A stretch of 42,659 nt of DNA from positions 1-42,659 of the forward strand of contig CAJTZE010000030.1 in the NCBI GenBank assembly GCA_910584265.1, written 5' to 3'. This document shows, piece by piece, positions 22,824 through 32,205 of the stretch. Positions within the stretch are counted from its first letter, which is position 1. Each line of letters begins with the position of its first letter. A program made the position numbers and the translations under genes. The notes below the pieces were generated by a model. It was not told the origin of the DNA, made no database searches, and was given only the letters and a program-made list of their open reading frames with translations. This stretch comes from an uncultured Dorea sp. (lineage in GTDB: Bacteria > Bacillota > Clostridia > Lachnospirales > Lachnospiraceae).

Positions 22824-23714
22824 ATGGCAATATTTACAGGCGCAGGTGTGGCATTAGTCACTCCGTTTCGGGAAGATGGAAGTGTGAATTACGATAAGTT
22901 AGATGAGTTGATAGACTATCACTGTGAGAACGGGACAGATAGTATTATTATATGTGGTACAACCGGAGAATCCTCAACGCTGTCGGAAGAGGAACATATG
23001 GAGTGTATCAAATTTGCGGTTGAACGTACGAAGAAGAGAATACCGGTCATTGCAGGCACAGGCTCGAATGCTACATACACAACGATCGATATGTCTAAGG
23101 AAGCTGTTGAGTACGGGGCTGACGGCCTGCTTCTTGTAACACCTTATTATAATAAGGCAACCCAGGAGGGGCTGGCGCTGCATTATAAGGCAGTTGCAAA
23201 GGAGGTTGAGGCGCCGATCATCCTGTACAGCGTTTCAAGCCGTACCGGACTTAATATTGCACCGGAGACCGTGGCCGCTCTGGTTAGGGAAGTGGATAAT
23301 ATCGTTGCGATCAAGGAGGCTTCCGGTAACATCAGCCAGGTGGCAAAGATCATGAACCTGACGGACGGTAAGGTGGATTTGTATTCGGGAAATGACGATC
23401 AGATCGTGCCGCTTCTGTCACTGGGCGGAGCCGGCGTGATATCTGTGCTGTCCAATGTGGCACCGCAGTACACCCACGATATTTGTGCGAAGTTTTTTGC
23501 GGGAGATGTGAAGGGAGCCTGTGAGATGCAGCTTGGCGCTATTCCGTTGATTGGCCAGCTGTTCTGTGAGGTAAATCCAATTCCGGTGAAGAAAGCCGTT
23601 AATCTGATGGGTATGGAGTGCGGAGGCCTCCGCATGCCGCTGACGGAGCTGTCTCCGGAGCATGAGAAGTCTCTGGCACAGGCAATGAAGGATTTTGGTA
23701 TTCAGTTAGCATAG
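22824..23714 (+). CDS. dapA: 4-hydroxy-tetrahydrodipicolinate synthase
   Basis: DapA condenses pyruvate with aspartate semialdehyde in the first committed step to lysine and diaminopimelate. The 296-residue TIM-barrel protein has the family motif CGTTGESSTLSEEEH (about 43-57), the YYNKATQEGL segment with a catalytic tyrosine, the Schiff-base lysine in VAIKEASGN near residue 163, and the SGND loop. AGGAGGAGA precedes the ATG. dapB follows in the same orientation with a hairpin between them, so the two are probably transcribed together with possible partial termination. Confidence 0.96.
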   Translation: MAIFTGAGVALVTPFREDGSVNYDKLDELIDYHCENGTDSIIICGTTGESSTLSEEEHMECIKFAVERTKKRIPVIAGTGSNATYTTIDMSKEAVEYGADGLLLVTPYYNKATQEGLALHYKAVAKEVEAPIILYSVSSRTGLNIAPETVAALVREVDNIVAIKEASGNISQVAKIMNLTDGKVDLYSGNDDQIVPLLSLGGAGVISVLSNVAPQYTHDICAKFFAGDVKGACEMQLGAIPLIGQLFCEVNPIPVKKAVNLMGMECGGLRMPLTELSPEHEKSLAQAMKDFGIQLA

Positions 23715-23724
23715 AGAAATAAAG

Positions 23725-23760
23725 AGGACAGAGGGCCGTGGCAGCGGTACTCTGTCTTTG
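23725..23760 (+). terminator. Hairpin between dapA and dapB (possible attenuator)
   Basis: AGGACAGAG (23725-23733) pairs with CTCTGTCTT (23750-23758), with one G-U pair, around a 16-base loop. The T-run is short and broken, so this would be a weak terminator or an RNA-stabilising structure that sets the dapA to dapB ratio. Confidence 0.4.
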
Positions 23761-23786
23761 TGCGATAGGAACAGGAGGAAGATAAG

Positions 23787-24545
23787 ATGGTTAAAGTGTT
23801 AATGCATGGCTGTAATGGGAAGATGGGACAAGTCATCAGCAGGATGGTTTCTGAGACGGAAGGGATGGAGCTTGCAGCAGGAGTGGACAAATTTTTGGGA
23901 AGAGAGAATCCGTATCCGGTATTCGAGAGTTTGGAGGACTGTGATGTTCCGGTGGATGTCGTGATTGATTTTTCCAATGCATCAGCTGTGGACAGGCTTC
24001 TTGAGGCATGCGGGAAGAAGAAGCTTCCGGTCGTACTATGTACTACGGGATTGAGTGAGGGACAGCTTGAAAAGGTAAAAGAAATTTCGGCGGTCATACC
24101 GGTGCTCAGGTCTGCGAATATGTCTCTGGGCGTGAACCTGCTTTTAAAGCTTCTTAAGGATGCGGCAAAGGTGCTGGCGCCGGCAGGGTTTGATATGGAG
24201 ATTGTGGAGAAGCATCACAACCAGAAAGTAGATGCTCCAAGCGGAACGGCTATTGCCATGGCAGATTCTATCAATGAGGCATTGAACGGAGAATATACCT
24301 ATAATTATGACAGAAGCGGCGAGAGAAAAAAGAGGGAGAAGAAGGAAATCGGTATTGCGGCAGTCCGCGGCGGCAATATCGTGGGAGAGCATGAGGTGAT
24401 TTTTGCAGGTGAGGATGAAGTGATCGAGTTTGGACATACGGCATATTCCAAGGCAGTATTTGCCAAGGGCGCAGTGGCGGCGGCAGGATTTCTGGCAGCC
24501 AGAGAACCGGGGCTGTATGATATGTCCGATGTGATCGACTTTTAA
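23787..24545 (+). CDS. dapB: 4-hydroxy-tetrahydrodipicolinate reductase
   Basis: DapB reduces the DapA product with NAD(P)H on the way to lysine and diaminopimelate. The 252-residue protein has the N-terminal nucleotide-binding loop HGCNGKMGQ (residues about 7-15), the segment TTGLSEGQ, and the catalytic signature VEKHHNQKVDAPSGTA (about 144-159) that binds the substrate. C-terminal GHTAYSKAVFAKGA is also typical. AGGAGGAAG precedes the ATG. It lies downstream of dapA; lysC and hom are about 6-8 kb away on the same strand, so the pathway is only loosely clustered. Confidence 0.96.
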   Translation: MVKVLMHGCNGKMGQVISRMVSETEGMELAAGVDKFLGRENPYPVFESLEDCDVPVDVVIDFSNASAVDRLLEACGKKKLPVVLCTTGLSEGQLEKVKEISAVIPVLRSANMSLGVNLLLKLLKDAAKVLAPAGFDMEIVEKHHNQKVDAPSGTAIAMADSINEALNGEYTYNYDRSGERKKREKKEIGIAAVRGGNIVGEHEVIFAGEDEVIEFGHTAYSKAVFAKGAVAAAGFLAAREPGLYDMSDVIDF

Positions 24546-24639
24546 TTTCCAGATAATTCCATCCGTGAGACTGCATATATTTCCTGAAATTGTGTATATT
24601 ACTGGTTACAAGAATTTACATGAAAGGGAGATATAGAAT

Positions 24640-24969
24640 ATGAAACAGTTAAAGAAATTCATGATTATGATAGTATGTGCAGGAGTGCTCTGCGGACTGA
24701 CCGCCTGCGGAAACAGGAACGATGCAGACAATGGAGCTGTAAATAATGAAACATCCGATAATGCGGGCGGAACCGGAACAAATGATGACAATATGAATGG
24801 CGCTACAGATGGAACTGCGAACGGCAGCGATACGGTCGGAGGAGCTCTTGAGGACGGTGCAGATGACGTAGGCGATGCGGTGCGTGACGGTGTCGATGAT
24901 ATAGAGGATGGGCTTGACGGAGACAACAATAACAATAATACCGATAAGAACACGAATAAGAATCGATAA
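24640..24969 (+). CDS. Small acidic lipoprotein of unknown function
   Basis: The 109-residue product has a type II signal peptide: MKQLKKF, a hydrophobic core, and the lipobox LTAC with the lipidated cysteine at residue 23. The mature part is low complexity, rich in Asn, Asp, Gly and Thr, with one amphipathic-looking repeat (DVGDAVRDGVDDIEDGL) and an NNNNN run ending in DKNTNKNR. It would be anchored on the outer face of the membrane. AAGGGAG precedes the ATG. No domain is recognised and no function can be given. It has its own strong terminator. Confidence 0.75.
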   Translation: MKQLKKFMIMIVCAGVLCGLTACGNRNDADNGAVNNETSDNAGGTGTNDDNMNGATDGTANGSDTVGGALEDGADDVGDAVRDGVDDIEDGLDGDNNNNNTDKNTNKNR

Positions 24970-24985
24970 GTCCGTTTTCCGGCGG

Positions 24986-25015
24986 GACGGAGGATACTAT
25001 CCTCCGTCTTGCTTT
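24986..25015 (+). terminator. Rho-independent terminator after the lipoprotein gene
   Basis: GACGGAGGAT (24986-24995) and ATCCTCCGTC (24999-25008) form a perfect 10-bp stem with an ACT loop, followed by TTGCTTT. It isolates the following hisA gene from upstream transcription. Confidence 0.8.
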
Positions 25016-25056
25016 GGTACATAGGTATTGCGGCATATATTATATAAGGAGGCTTT

Positions 25057-25872
25057 ATGAGATTCAGACCTTGTATTGATATACATAATGGAAAAGTAAA
25101 ACAGATCGTAGGCGGAAGCCTTAAGGATGCGGGGGACCAGGCACAGGAAAACTTTACTTCCGAATATGACAGTACATTTTATGCCAGGAGGTATCGAAAA
25201 GACGGTCTGAAGGGCGGCCATATTATTATCCTGAATCCAGTTTCTTCCGAATACTATAAGGCATCTAATGAGCAGGCACTTGCGGCTCTTGGCGCTTATC
25301 CGGGAGGAATGCAGATCGGAGGCGGCATCACAGCAGAGAATGCTTCCCGGTATCTGGACGCGGGGGCAAGCCATGTGATCGTTACCTCCTATGTATTTCG
25401 TGACGGAAAAATCCAGTGGGACAATCTAAAACGGCTTGCGGCCGCGGCAGGAAGAGAGCATGTGGTGCTGGATTTGAGCTGCAGGAGTAAGGAAGACGGG
25501 TGCTTTTATGTGGTAACAGACCGATGGCAGAAATTCACGGATGTAAAGCTGGAGCTTTCGGTTATGGAAGAGCTGGGCGGATATTGCGATGAATTTCTGG
25601 TACACGGTGTAGATGCGGAAGGAAAAGCTTCCGGCGTCATGGAGGGTATGGTACGGACTCTGGCGGCCTATCAGGGCAGGCCGGTCACCTATGCAGGCGG
25701 CATCGGTACGATGGAGGACCTGAGGCGGTTTAAAAAACTGTCCGGTGGAAAATTAGATTTTACGATAGGCAGCGCTCTGGATCTCTTCGGCGGCCAGATC
25801 CCTTATGAGGAAATACTAAGGCTTACGCGCCGTCCGCCATGCCGGCCCGGTGCTCACAGTGCCTTCTCATAA
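25057..25872 (+). CDS. hisA: Eukaryotic-type HisA (phosphoribosylformimino-AICAR ribotide isomerase)
   Basis: The enzyme isomerises ProFAR in the fourth step of histidine synthesis. The 271-residue TIM barrel has the first catalytic aspartate in FRPCIDIHNGKVKQIVGG (residue 8) and a second in VVLDLSCRSK. The internal sequence (FYARRYRKDGLKGGHII, PGGMQIGGGI, DEFLVHGVDAEGK) resembles the plant/fungal form more than bacterial HisA. It stands alone, not in a his operon, with a terminator just before it and a promoter of secA after it. The C-terminal ten residues look like an unstructured extension. AAGGAGG precedes the ATG. Confidence 0.85.
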   Translation: MRFRPCIDIHNGKVKQIVGGSLKDAGDQAQENFTSEYDSTFYARRYRKDGLKGGHIIILNPVSSEYYKASNEQALAALGAYPGGMQIGGGITAENASRYLDAGASHVIVTSYVFRDGKIQWDNLKRLAAAAGREHVVLDLSCRSKEDGCFYVVTDRWQKFTDVKLELSVMEELGGYCDEFLVHGVDAEGKASGVMEGMVRTLAAYQGRPVTYAGGIGTMEDLRRFKKLSGGKLDFTIGSALDLFGGQIPYEEILRLTRRPPCRPGAHSAFS

Positions 25873-25897
25873 GAGAAAAGTTTTAATAAAGGAAAGA

Positions 25898-25926
25898 TTG
25901 AATTGCTTGTCATATAGTGCTAAAAT
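25898..25926 (+). promoter_or_regulatory. Promoter for secA-prfB
   Basis: TTGAAT (25898-25903), a 17-bp spacer and TAAAAT (25921-25926), preceded by TGC as an extended -10, lie about 40 bases before the secA start. Confidence 0.6.
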
Positions 25927-25968
25927 GGGATTTGTGATTGTGAGAAAAATTATAAGGAGTTATAGAAT

Positions 25969-28533
25969 ATGGGCTTAATACAGAAATTGTTTGGGACACA
26001 CAGCGAGAATGAATTGAAGAGAATATATCCGATCGTGGACCAGATTGAAGCGCTGGAGCCGGAGATGCAGAGCCTGTCCGATGCCGCGCTGCAGGATAAG
26101 ACCAGAGAGTTTAAGGAGCGCTATGCAAAGGGAGAGACGTTAGATGACCTGCTTCCGGAAGCATTTGCGGTAGTGAGGGAAGCGGCGGTCCGGACCATCG
26201 GCCTCAGACATTTCCGGGTACAGCTGATCGGCGGTACCATCCTGCATCAGGGACGTATCGCAGAGATGAAGACCGGTGAAGGAAAGACACTGGTATCTAC
26301 GCTTCCGGCATATTTGAATGCATTGACCGGGGAGGGAGTACATATTGTCACGGTCAATGATTATCTGGCAAAGCGTGATGCGGAATGGATGGGACAGATC
26401 CATGAATTTCTGGGCCTGAAGGTGGGCGTTGTGTTAAACAGCATGGACAAAGACGAGCGCAGGGAAGCCTATAACTGTGACATTACCTATGTGACCAACA
26501 ATGAACTTGGATTTGATTATCTGAGGGATAACATGGTGATTTATAAAGAGCGGCTGGTACAGAGGGGCTTGAAATTTGCGGTCATCGATGAGGTGGATTC
26601 GGTATTGATCGACGAGGCAAGGACGCCGCTGATCATTTCCGGACAGAGCGGCAAATCCACCAAGCTGTACGAGGCCTGCGATATTCTGGCAAGGCAGCTC
26701 CAGAGGGGCGAGGCCAGCGGGGAATTTTCCAAGATGAACGCCATTATGGGCGAGGAGATCGAGGAGACCGGCGACTTTATTGTGAATGAGAAGGAAAAGA
26801 ACGTGAACCTGACAGAGGACGGTGTAAAGAAGGTTGAAAAGTTCTTCCATCTTGAGAACCTGGCGGATCCGGAGAATCTGGAGGTTCAGCATAATATTAT
26901 CCTGGCGCTCCGTGCCCATAACCTGATGTTCCGCGATCAGGATTATGTGGTAAAGGATGACGAGGTATTGATCGTGGATGAATTTACCGGACGTATTATG
27001 CCGGGACGCCGTTATTCCGACGGGCTTCATCAGGCAATCGAGGCGAAGGAGCATGTGAAGGTGAAGCGGGAGAGCAAGACCCTTGCGACGATTACCTTCC
27101 AGAATTTGTTCAATAAATTTGAGAAGAAGAGCGGTATGACCGGTACGGCTCTGACGGAGGAGAAGGAGTTCCGCGAGATCTACGGCATGGACGTTATTGA
27201 GATCCCGACCAATGTTCCGGTGATCCGTAAGGATCTGGATGATGCGGTATATAAGACTCAGAAGGAGAAATACCGCGCGGTCTGCGATGAGGTGGAAAAG
27301 GCGCATGCCAAGGGACAGCCGGTGCTGGTAGGTACGATTACCATTGAGGTTTCCGAGCTCCTTAGCGGCATGCTGAAACGCCGGGGCATCAAGCACAATG
27401 TATTGAATGCCAAGTTCCATGAGATGGAGGCAGAGATTGTTGCCGATGCGGGACAGCATGGGGCGGTGACCATCGCCACCAATATGGCCGGCCGTGGTAC
27501 GGATATTAAGCTGGATGAGGAAGCGAAAAAAGCAGGCGGCCTTAAGATCATCGGTACGGAGCGCCATGAATCCAGACGTATTGACAATCAGCTGCGGGGC
27601 CGTTCCGGACGACAGGGAGATCCGGGAGAATCCAGATTCTATATTTCCCTTGAGGATGATCTGACGCGCCTGTTCGGTTCCGAGCGTCTCATGGGTATAT
27701 TCAATGCTCTGGGCGTGGAGGACGGCGAACAGATTGAGCATAAGATGCTTTCCAGTGCGATCGAGAAGGCGCAGGAGAAGATCGAGAATAATAACTTTGG
27801 AATTCGTAAGAACCTGCTGGAGTATGATCAGGTTATGAACGAACAGAGGGAGATCATTTACGAAGAGAGACGCCGTGTGCTGGACGGCGAGAATATGAGA
27901 GATTCCATTATCCATATGATCACCGAGTTTGTCGAGAATCTTGTTGACAGGAGTATTACTGCAGATGCGGAGCCGGAGGACTGGGATCTGGCAGGCTTTA
28001 ATGCGAATATGCGGATTACCATCCCGATGGAGCCAGTGACAGCGGAAGATGTAAAGAACATGGAGCAGAAGCAGTTAAAGCATCTGCTGAAGGAGCGCGC
28101 CGTGGAGCTTTATGAACGGAAGGAAGCAGAATTTCCGGAGCCGGAGCATATCCGGGAGCTTGAGCGTGTGATTCTTTTGAAGGTTATTGATAACAAGTGG
28201 ATGGATCACATTGACGATATGGATCAGCTCCGCCAGGGAATCGGCCTGCAGGCATATGGCCAGAGGGATCCGAAGGTGGAGTATAAGATGATCGGCTATG
28301 ATATGTTCGACGAGATGACCAGATCAATTACAGCAGATACTATACGTATGCTGTATCATGTGAAGATCGAGCAGAAGGTAGAGCGGGAGGAGGTTGCCAA
28401 GGTAACCGGAACCAACAAGGATGATTCTGCAGTGCGGGCGCCGAAGAAAAGGGAGAACAAGAAGATATATCCCAACGACCCATGCCCGTGCGGAAGCGGC
28501 AAGAAATACAAGCAGTGCTGCGGACGGAAGTAA
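25969..28533 (+). CDS. secA: Preprotein translocase ATPase SecA
   Basis: SecA drives secretory proteins through SecYEG by ATP hydrolysis. The 854-residue product has Walker A MKTGEGKTLVSTLPAYL near residues 101-117 and Walker B VIDEVDSVLIDEARTPLI near 205-222. The preprotein cross-linking domain follows, then the second motor domain (ATNMAGRGTDIKL; GTERHESRRIDNQLRGRSGRQGD split across positions about 526-548). The C-terminal zinc SEC-C motif is CPCGSGKKYKQCC. It is the single long-form housekeeping SecA; no SecA2 features are evident. AAGGAG precedes the ATG. prfB follows after 30 bases. Confidence 0.97.
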   Translation: MGLIQKLFGTHSENELKRIYPIVDQIEALEPEMQSLSDAALQDKTREFKERYAKGETLDDLLPEAFAVVREAAVRTIGLRHFRVQLIGGTILHQGRIAEMKTGEGKTLVSTLPAYLNALTGEGVHIVTVNDYLAKRDAEWMGQIHEFLGLKVGVVLNSMDKDERREAYNCDITYVTNNELGFDYLRDNMVIYKERLVQRGLKFAVIDEVDSVLIDEARTPLIISGQSGKSTKLYEACDILARQLQRGEASGEFSKMNAIMGEEIEETGDFIVNEKEKNVNLTEDGVKKVEKFFHLENLADPENLEVQHNIILALRAHNLMFRDQDYVVKDDEVLIVDEFTGRIMPGRRYSDGLHQAIEAKEHVKVKRESKTLATITFQNLFNKFEKKSGMTGTALTEEKEFREIYGMDVIEIPTNVPVIRKDLDDAVYKTQKEKYRAVCDEVEKAHAKGQPVLVGTITIEVSELLSGMLKRRGIKHNVLNAKFHEMEAEIVADAGQHGAVTIATNMAGRGTDIKLDEEAKKAGGLKIIGTERHESRRIDNQLRGRSGRQGDPGESRFYISLEDDLTRLFGSERLMGIFNALGVEDGEQIEHKMLSSAIEKAQEKIENNNFGIRKNLLEYDQVMNEQREIIYEERRRVLDGENMRDSIIHMITEFVENLVDRSITADAEPEDWDLAGFNANMRITIPMEPVTAEDVKNMEQKQLKHLLKERAVELYERKEAEFPEPEHIRELERVILLKVIDNKWMDHIDDMDQLRQGIGLQAYGQRDPKVEYKMIGYDMFDEMTRSITADTIRMLYHVKIEQKVEREEVAKVTGTNKDDSAVRAPKKRENKKIYPNDPCPCGSGKKYKQCCGRK

Positions 28534-28563
28534 TAGAAAGAATATGGAGAAAGAGGTGATAGC

Positions 28564-29683
28564 GTGGTAGAACTGGATCAGTATAAAGGGAATTTAAGTG
28601 CTTATGAAACGCCTCTCGCTGAAATGAGGGATTCACTTTGACATCCCGGCAAAAGAGCAGAGGATCGAAGAGCTAGAACGCAGGATGGAGGAGCCGGGAT
28701 TCTGGGATGAACCGGAGAAATCCCAGGAGCTTATGAAGGAATTAAAGGGCTTAAAGGATCAGGTGGATACTATCCGCGGATTGTATGAGAGTTATGAGGA
28801 TATCGGGCTTTTGATCGAGATGGCATATGAGGAGGAGGACGCTTCCATTCTGCCGGAGATTGAAGAGGAGCTTGGTACATTTAAGGAAACCTATGAAACC
28901 CTGCGGATTCAGACTTTATTATCCGGGGAATATGACAAATATAATGCGATCGTAACCCTCCATGCAGGCGCCGGGGGAACCGAGTCCTGCGACTGGGCAA
29001 ACATGCTTTACCGGATGTACAGCAGATTTGCGGAGAGAAAGTGCTTCGGTTTTCAGCTGTTAGATTATCTGGAGGGGGATATTGCCGGGATCAAGGCAGT
29101 AACCTTTGAAGTCAGCGGCGAGAATGCCTATGGGTATTTCAAATCCGAGAAGGGCGTGCACAGGCTGGTTAGGATATCGCCCTTTAACTCGGCGGGAAAG
29201 AGGCAGACTTCCTTTGCCTCCTGTGATGTGATACCGGATATTGAGGACGATGTGGATATTGAGATTGCAGAGGATGAGTTAAAGATTGACACCTACCGTG
29301 CCAGCGGCGCGGGGGGGCAGCATGTCAATAAGACCTCATCGGCGATCCGGATCACCCATCTGCCCACGGGAATCGTGGTACAGTGCCAGAACGAGAGATC
29401 CCAGCACCATAACCGGGATAAGGCTATGCAGATGCTGAAGGCGAAGCTGACTCTGTTAAAGGAACAGGAGCAGGCGGAGAAGGTATCGGATATCCGGGGA
29501 GAGATCAAGGAGATTGGTTTCGGTAATCAGATACGCTCTTATGTGATGCATCCTTATACCATGGTAAAGGATCACCGCACCGGGGCGGAGAGCGGCAATG
29601 TAAATGCAGTGATGGACGGGGCTATTGAGCCTTTTATCAATGCATATCTGTGCCAGGGGAAGATGCCCGCGGCGCAGACATAG
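28564..29683 (+). CDS. prfB: Peptide chain release factor 2 (programmed +1 frameshift)
   Basis: RF2 releases the peptide at UGA and UAA. Two frames make one 372-residue protein. Codons 1-25 run from GTG at 28564 (SD AGAGGTG) to CTT at 28636, then comes an in-frame TGA, and translation continues after a +1 shift from GAC at 28640. The second part shows the RF2 codon-recognition SPF (VRISPFNSAG) and the catalytic GGQ in RASGAGGQHVNKTSSAIR. A reading that begins at the ATG at 28685 would wrongly drop the first 40 residues. The gene follows secA in what is likely one operon. Confidence 0.95.
28627..28642 (+). promoter_or_regulatory. prfB programmed +1 frameshift site
   Basis: The sequence AGG-GAT-TCA-CTT-TGA-C has the classic RF2 arrangement: an SD-like AGGG two codons before the slippery CTT, a UGA stop and a following C. 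Low RF2 lets the CTT tRNA slip to TTT, so RF2 levels regulate their own synthesis. Confidence 0.93.
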
Positions 29684-29727
29684 GTACACAGGCATTATAA
29701 CGATACAGAAAGGACAGTGTAAGAACG

Positions 29728-30948
29728 ATGGTAAAGATAGCAGTACTTGGATATGGAACAGTAGGCTCAGGAGTAGTTGAGGTGATCCGCACCAATCAAG
29801 AGGTGATCGATCAGAGGATCGGTGAAGAGCTTGCAGTGAAGTATGTTCTGGATCTTCGGGATTTTCCGGGAGACCCGGTGCAGGATATCATTACCCATGA
29901 TTTTGAGGATGTGGTAAGTGATGAGGAAGTAAAGATCGTGGTTGAGGTGATGGGAGGGATCGAACCGGCCTATACCTTTGTGAAGCGGAGCCTTGAGGCG
30001 GGAAAGAGTGTGGCAACCTCCAACAAAGCGTTGGTTGCAAAGCATGGCGCCGAGCTTCTTGAGATTGCCAGAGCGCAGAATGTGAATTTCCTGTTTGAAG
30101 CCAGCGTAGGAGGAGGAATCCCGATCCTGCGTCCGCTGCATTCTTCGCTGACCGGAGATGTGATCGAAGAAATTGTGGGCATTTTAAACGGAACCACTAA
30201 TTACATGATGACTAAGATGTTTTATGAGGGAGCCGGATACGACGAGGTATTAAAGGAAGCGCAGGATAACGGTTTTGCGGAGCGCAATCCGGAAGCAGAC
30301 GTGGAAGGCTATGACGCCTGCCGGAAGATCGCGATCCTGTCCTCGATCATCTCCGGTAAGCAGGTGGATTTTGAGGATATTTACTGTGAGGGAATTACGA
30401 AGATCACGGTAGAGGATATGCAGTACGCCAAGGCTATGGGAAAGACCATTAAGCTTCTTGCGGCATGTAAGCGGGACGGGGATTCCTTAAGCGCTATGGT
30501 ATGCCCCTGCCTGCTGAGTGAGGAGCATCCGCTGTTTAACGTAAACGGCGTGTTTAACTCGGTATTTGTCCATGGAAATATGCTGGGAGACGCGATGTTC
30601 TATGGAAGCGGGGCAGGAAAGCTGCCGACGGCAAGCGCCGTTGTAGGCGATGTGGTAGAGGCTGCGAAGCATTTACACTGCAATCTTGGAAATGGATGGA
30701 GCGGCGAGAAGCTCGCGCTTAAGAACTCAGATGAGGTTTCTCATCGTTTCTTTGTGAGAATGAAGGGCGGCAGGGAGGAGCTCCAGGAGAAGCTGGCGGC
30801 TGATTTTGGAATGCTGCAGTACGTGTCTGTGCCGGGACTTGACGGAGAATTTGGTTTTGTGACGGAAGCTATGCCGGAGGGAGAGTACCAGAAAAAGGCA
30901 TCCGGCTATAAAGATACGGTTATCAGCATGATCCGTGTGAAGGAGTAA
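29728..30948 (+). CDS. hom: Homoserine dehydrogenase
   Basis: This enzyme reduces aspartate semialdehyde to homoserine, the branch leading to threonine and methionine. The 406-residue product has the N-terminal Rossmann motif VLGYGTVGSGV, the substrate-binding segment SNKALVAKHG, and the catalytic region VGGGIPILRPL and GILNGTTNYMMTKM. NPEADVEGYDACRKIAIL follows. A short C-terminal ACT-like domain (HRFFVRMKGGREEL to the end) suggests threonine feedback. It starts the group hom - phosphoglycerate-mutase-like - lysC, with only ten bases to the next gene. Confidence 0.95.
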   Translation: MVKIAVLGYGTVGSGVVEVIRTNQEVIDQRIGEELAVKYVLDLRDFPGDPVQDIITHDFEDVVSDEEVKIVVEVMGGIEPAYTFVKRSLEAGKSVATSNKALVAKHGAELLEIARAQNVNFLFEASVGGGIPILRPLHSSLTGDVIEEIVGILNGTTNYMMTKMFYEGAGYDEVLKEAQDNGFAERNPEADVEGYDACRKIAILSSIISGKQVDFEDIYCEGITKITVEDMQYAKAMGKTIKLLAACKRDGDSLSAMVCPCLLSEEHPLFNVNGVFNSVFVHGNMLGDAMFYGSGAGKLPTASAVVGDVVEAAKHLHCNLGNGWSGEKLALKNSDEVSHRFFVRMKGGREELQEKLAADFGMLQYVSVPGLDGEFGFVTEAMPEGEYQKKASGYKDTVISMIRVKE

Positions 30949-30958
30949 GGAGAAAACC

Positions 30959-32161
30959 ATGAAATATATTGTTTTGCTGAGCGACGGGATGGCAGGGAGG
31001 CCTTTGGAAGAGCTGGGCGGCCGGACAACTCTGGAGGCGGCAAAGACGCCGGTGATGGATGCACTCGCTGAAAAGGCAGAAATCGGTATGGCAGCTATGG
31101 TGCCGGAGGGAATGGCGCCGGGAAGCGATACGGCGAACCTGTCGGTTATGGGCTATGACCCGAAGCTTTACTATACAGGCCGTTCTCCTCTGGAGGCGCT
31201 GAGCATCGGCGTGGATATGGCTCCGACAGACGTGTCTTACCGCTGCAATGTAGTAACCCTTACGGAGGAAGAGGGCGCTTATGAGGATCAGAGGATTCTT
31301 GACCACAGCTCCGGGGAAATCAGCACGGAGGATGCGGCGGTGCTGATCGAAGCGGTAAAGGCAGAGCTTGGGAAGGAAGGCTATGAGTTTTACGCAGGCA
31401 CAAGCTACCGGCATCTTTTGATCTGGAAGCAGGGAGAGGTGCTGGAATTTACGGCGCCTCATGATATCCTGACGGAGAGGATCGGAGGGTATCTGCCGGG
31501 GCATCCGGTATTCCGGGAAATGATGGAAAAGAGCTATGAGATCTTAAAGGATCATCCGATTAATATAGAACGTAAGAAACGGGGAGAAAATCCCGCTAAT
31601 TCCCTGTGGTTCTGGGGCGCCGGAACAAGGCCTGCCCTTGCTTCCTTCCGGGAAAAAACCGGAAAGAGGGGCGTGATGATATCGGCAGTAGATCTTCTGA
31701 AGGGAATTGCCGTGGGAGCGGGCATGGATAATATTTCCGTGGAGGGTGCCAACGGCGGGCTTCACACAAATTATGAGGGCAAGGCAGACGCGGCAGTGAA
31801 GGCGCTTTTGGAGGACGGTTATGATTTTTCCTATGTCCATGTGGAGGCGCCGGATGAGATGGGACATATGGGCGTGATGCAGGATAAGATTACAGCCATT
31901 GAAAACGTAGACGGACGTGTGCTGAAACGGATCATAGATGCGATGGATGCATCCGGGGAGGAGTACCGGATACTGGTGCTGCCAGACCATCCTACGCCGG
32001 TCTGTGTGCGGACCCATACCGGAGAGCCGGTTCCTTATCTTCTCTATGACAGTAGAACAGAATCGGAAGGAATTCATATATATAATGAGAAAGAAGCTGC
32101 AAAGAGCGGGCGTGTCTGGAAAGACGGATACCGCCTCATCGATCATCTGCTTGAAGTTTGA
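30959..32161 (+). CDS. apgM: Cofactor-independent phosphoglycerate mutase-like protein; candidate homoserine kinase
   Basis: The 400-residue alkaline-phosphatase-superfamily protein has the metal-binding start YIVLLSDGMAGRP, the segment GSDTANLSVMGYDP with the catalytic-type serine, and later metal ligands VHVEAPDEMGHMG and VLPDHPTPVC and a histidine in RTHTGEPVP. This is the archaeal-type (ApgM) subfamily of iPGM, distinct from GpmI. In many bacteria it lies between hom and lysC or thrC and has been proposed to act as a homoserine kinase replacing ThrB. Here it sits ten bases after hom and 44 before lysC, and no thrB is in the window, so the homoserine-kinase role is the better inference. 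Direct proof is lacking. Confidence 0.8.
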   Translation: MKYIVLLSDGMAGRPLEELGGRTTLEAAKTPVMDALAEKAEIGMAAMVPEGMAPGSDTANLSVMGYDPKLYYTGRSPLEALSIGVDMAPTDVSYRCNVVTLTEEEGAYEDQRILDHSSGEISTEDAAVLIEAVKAELGKEGYEFYAGTSYRHLLIWKQGEVLEFTAPHDILTERIGGYLPGHPVFREMMEKSYEILKDHPINIERKKRGENPANSLWFWGAGTRPALASFREKTGKRGVMISAVDLLKGIAVGAGMDNISVEGANGGLHTNYEGKADAAVKALLEDGYDFSYVHVEAPDEMGHMGVMQDKITAIENVDGRVLKRIIDAMDASGEEYRILVLPDHPTPVCVRTHTGEPVPYLLYDSRTESEGIHIYNEKEAAKSGRVWKDGYRLIDHLLEV

Positions 32162-32205
32162 CAGAGAACCAGACTGCGGCTTGCGGAATGCATTTGGAGG
32201 ACACT

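Noticed and set aside
26434..27915. A 493-codon open frame on the minus strand
   Set aside because: It lies wholly antisense inside secA, has no family resemblance and no ribosome binding site; it reflects codon bias of secA.
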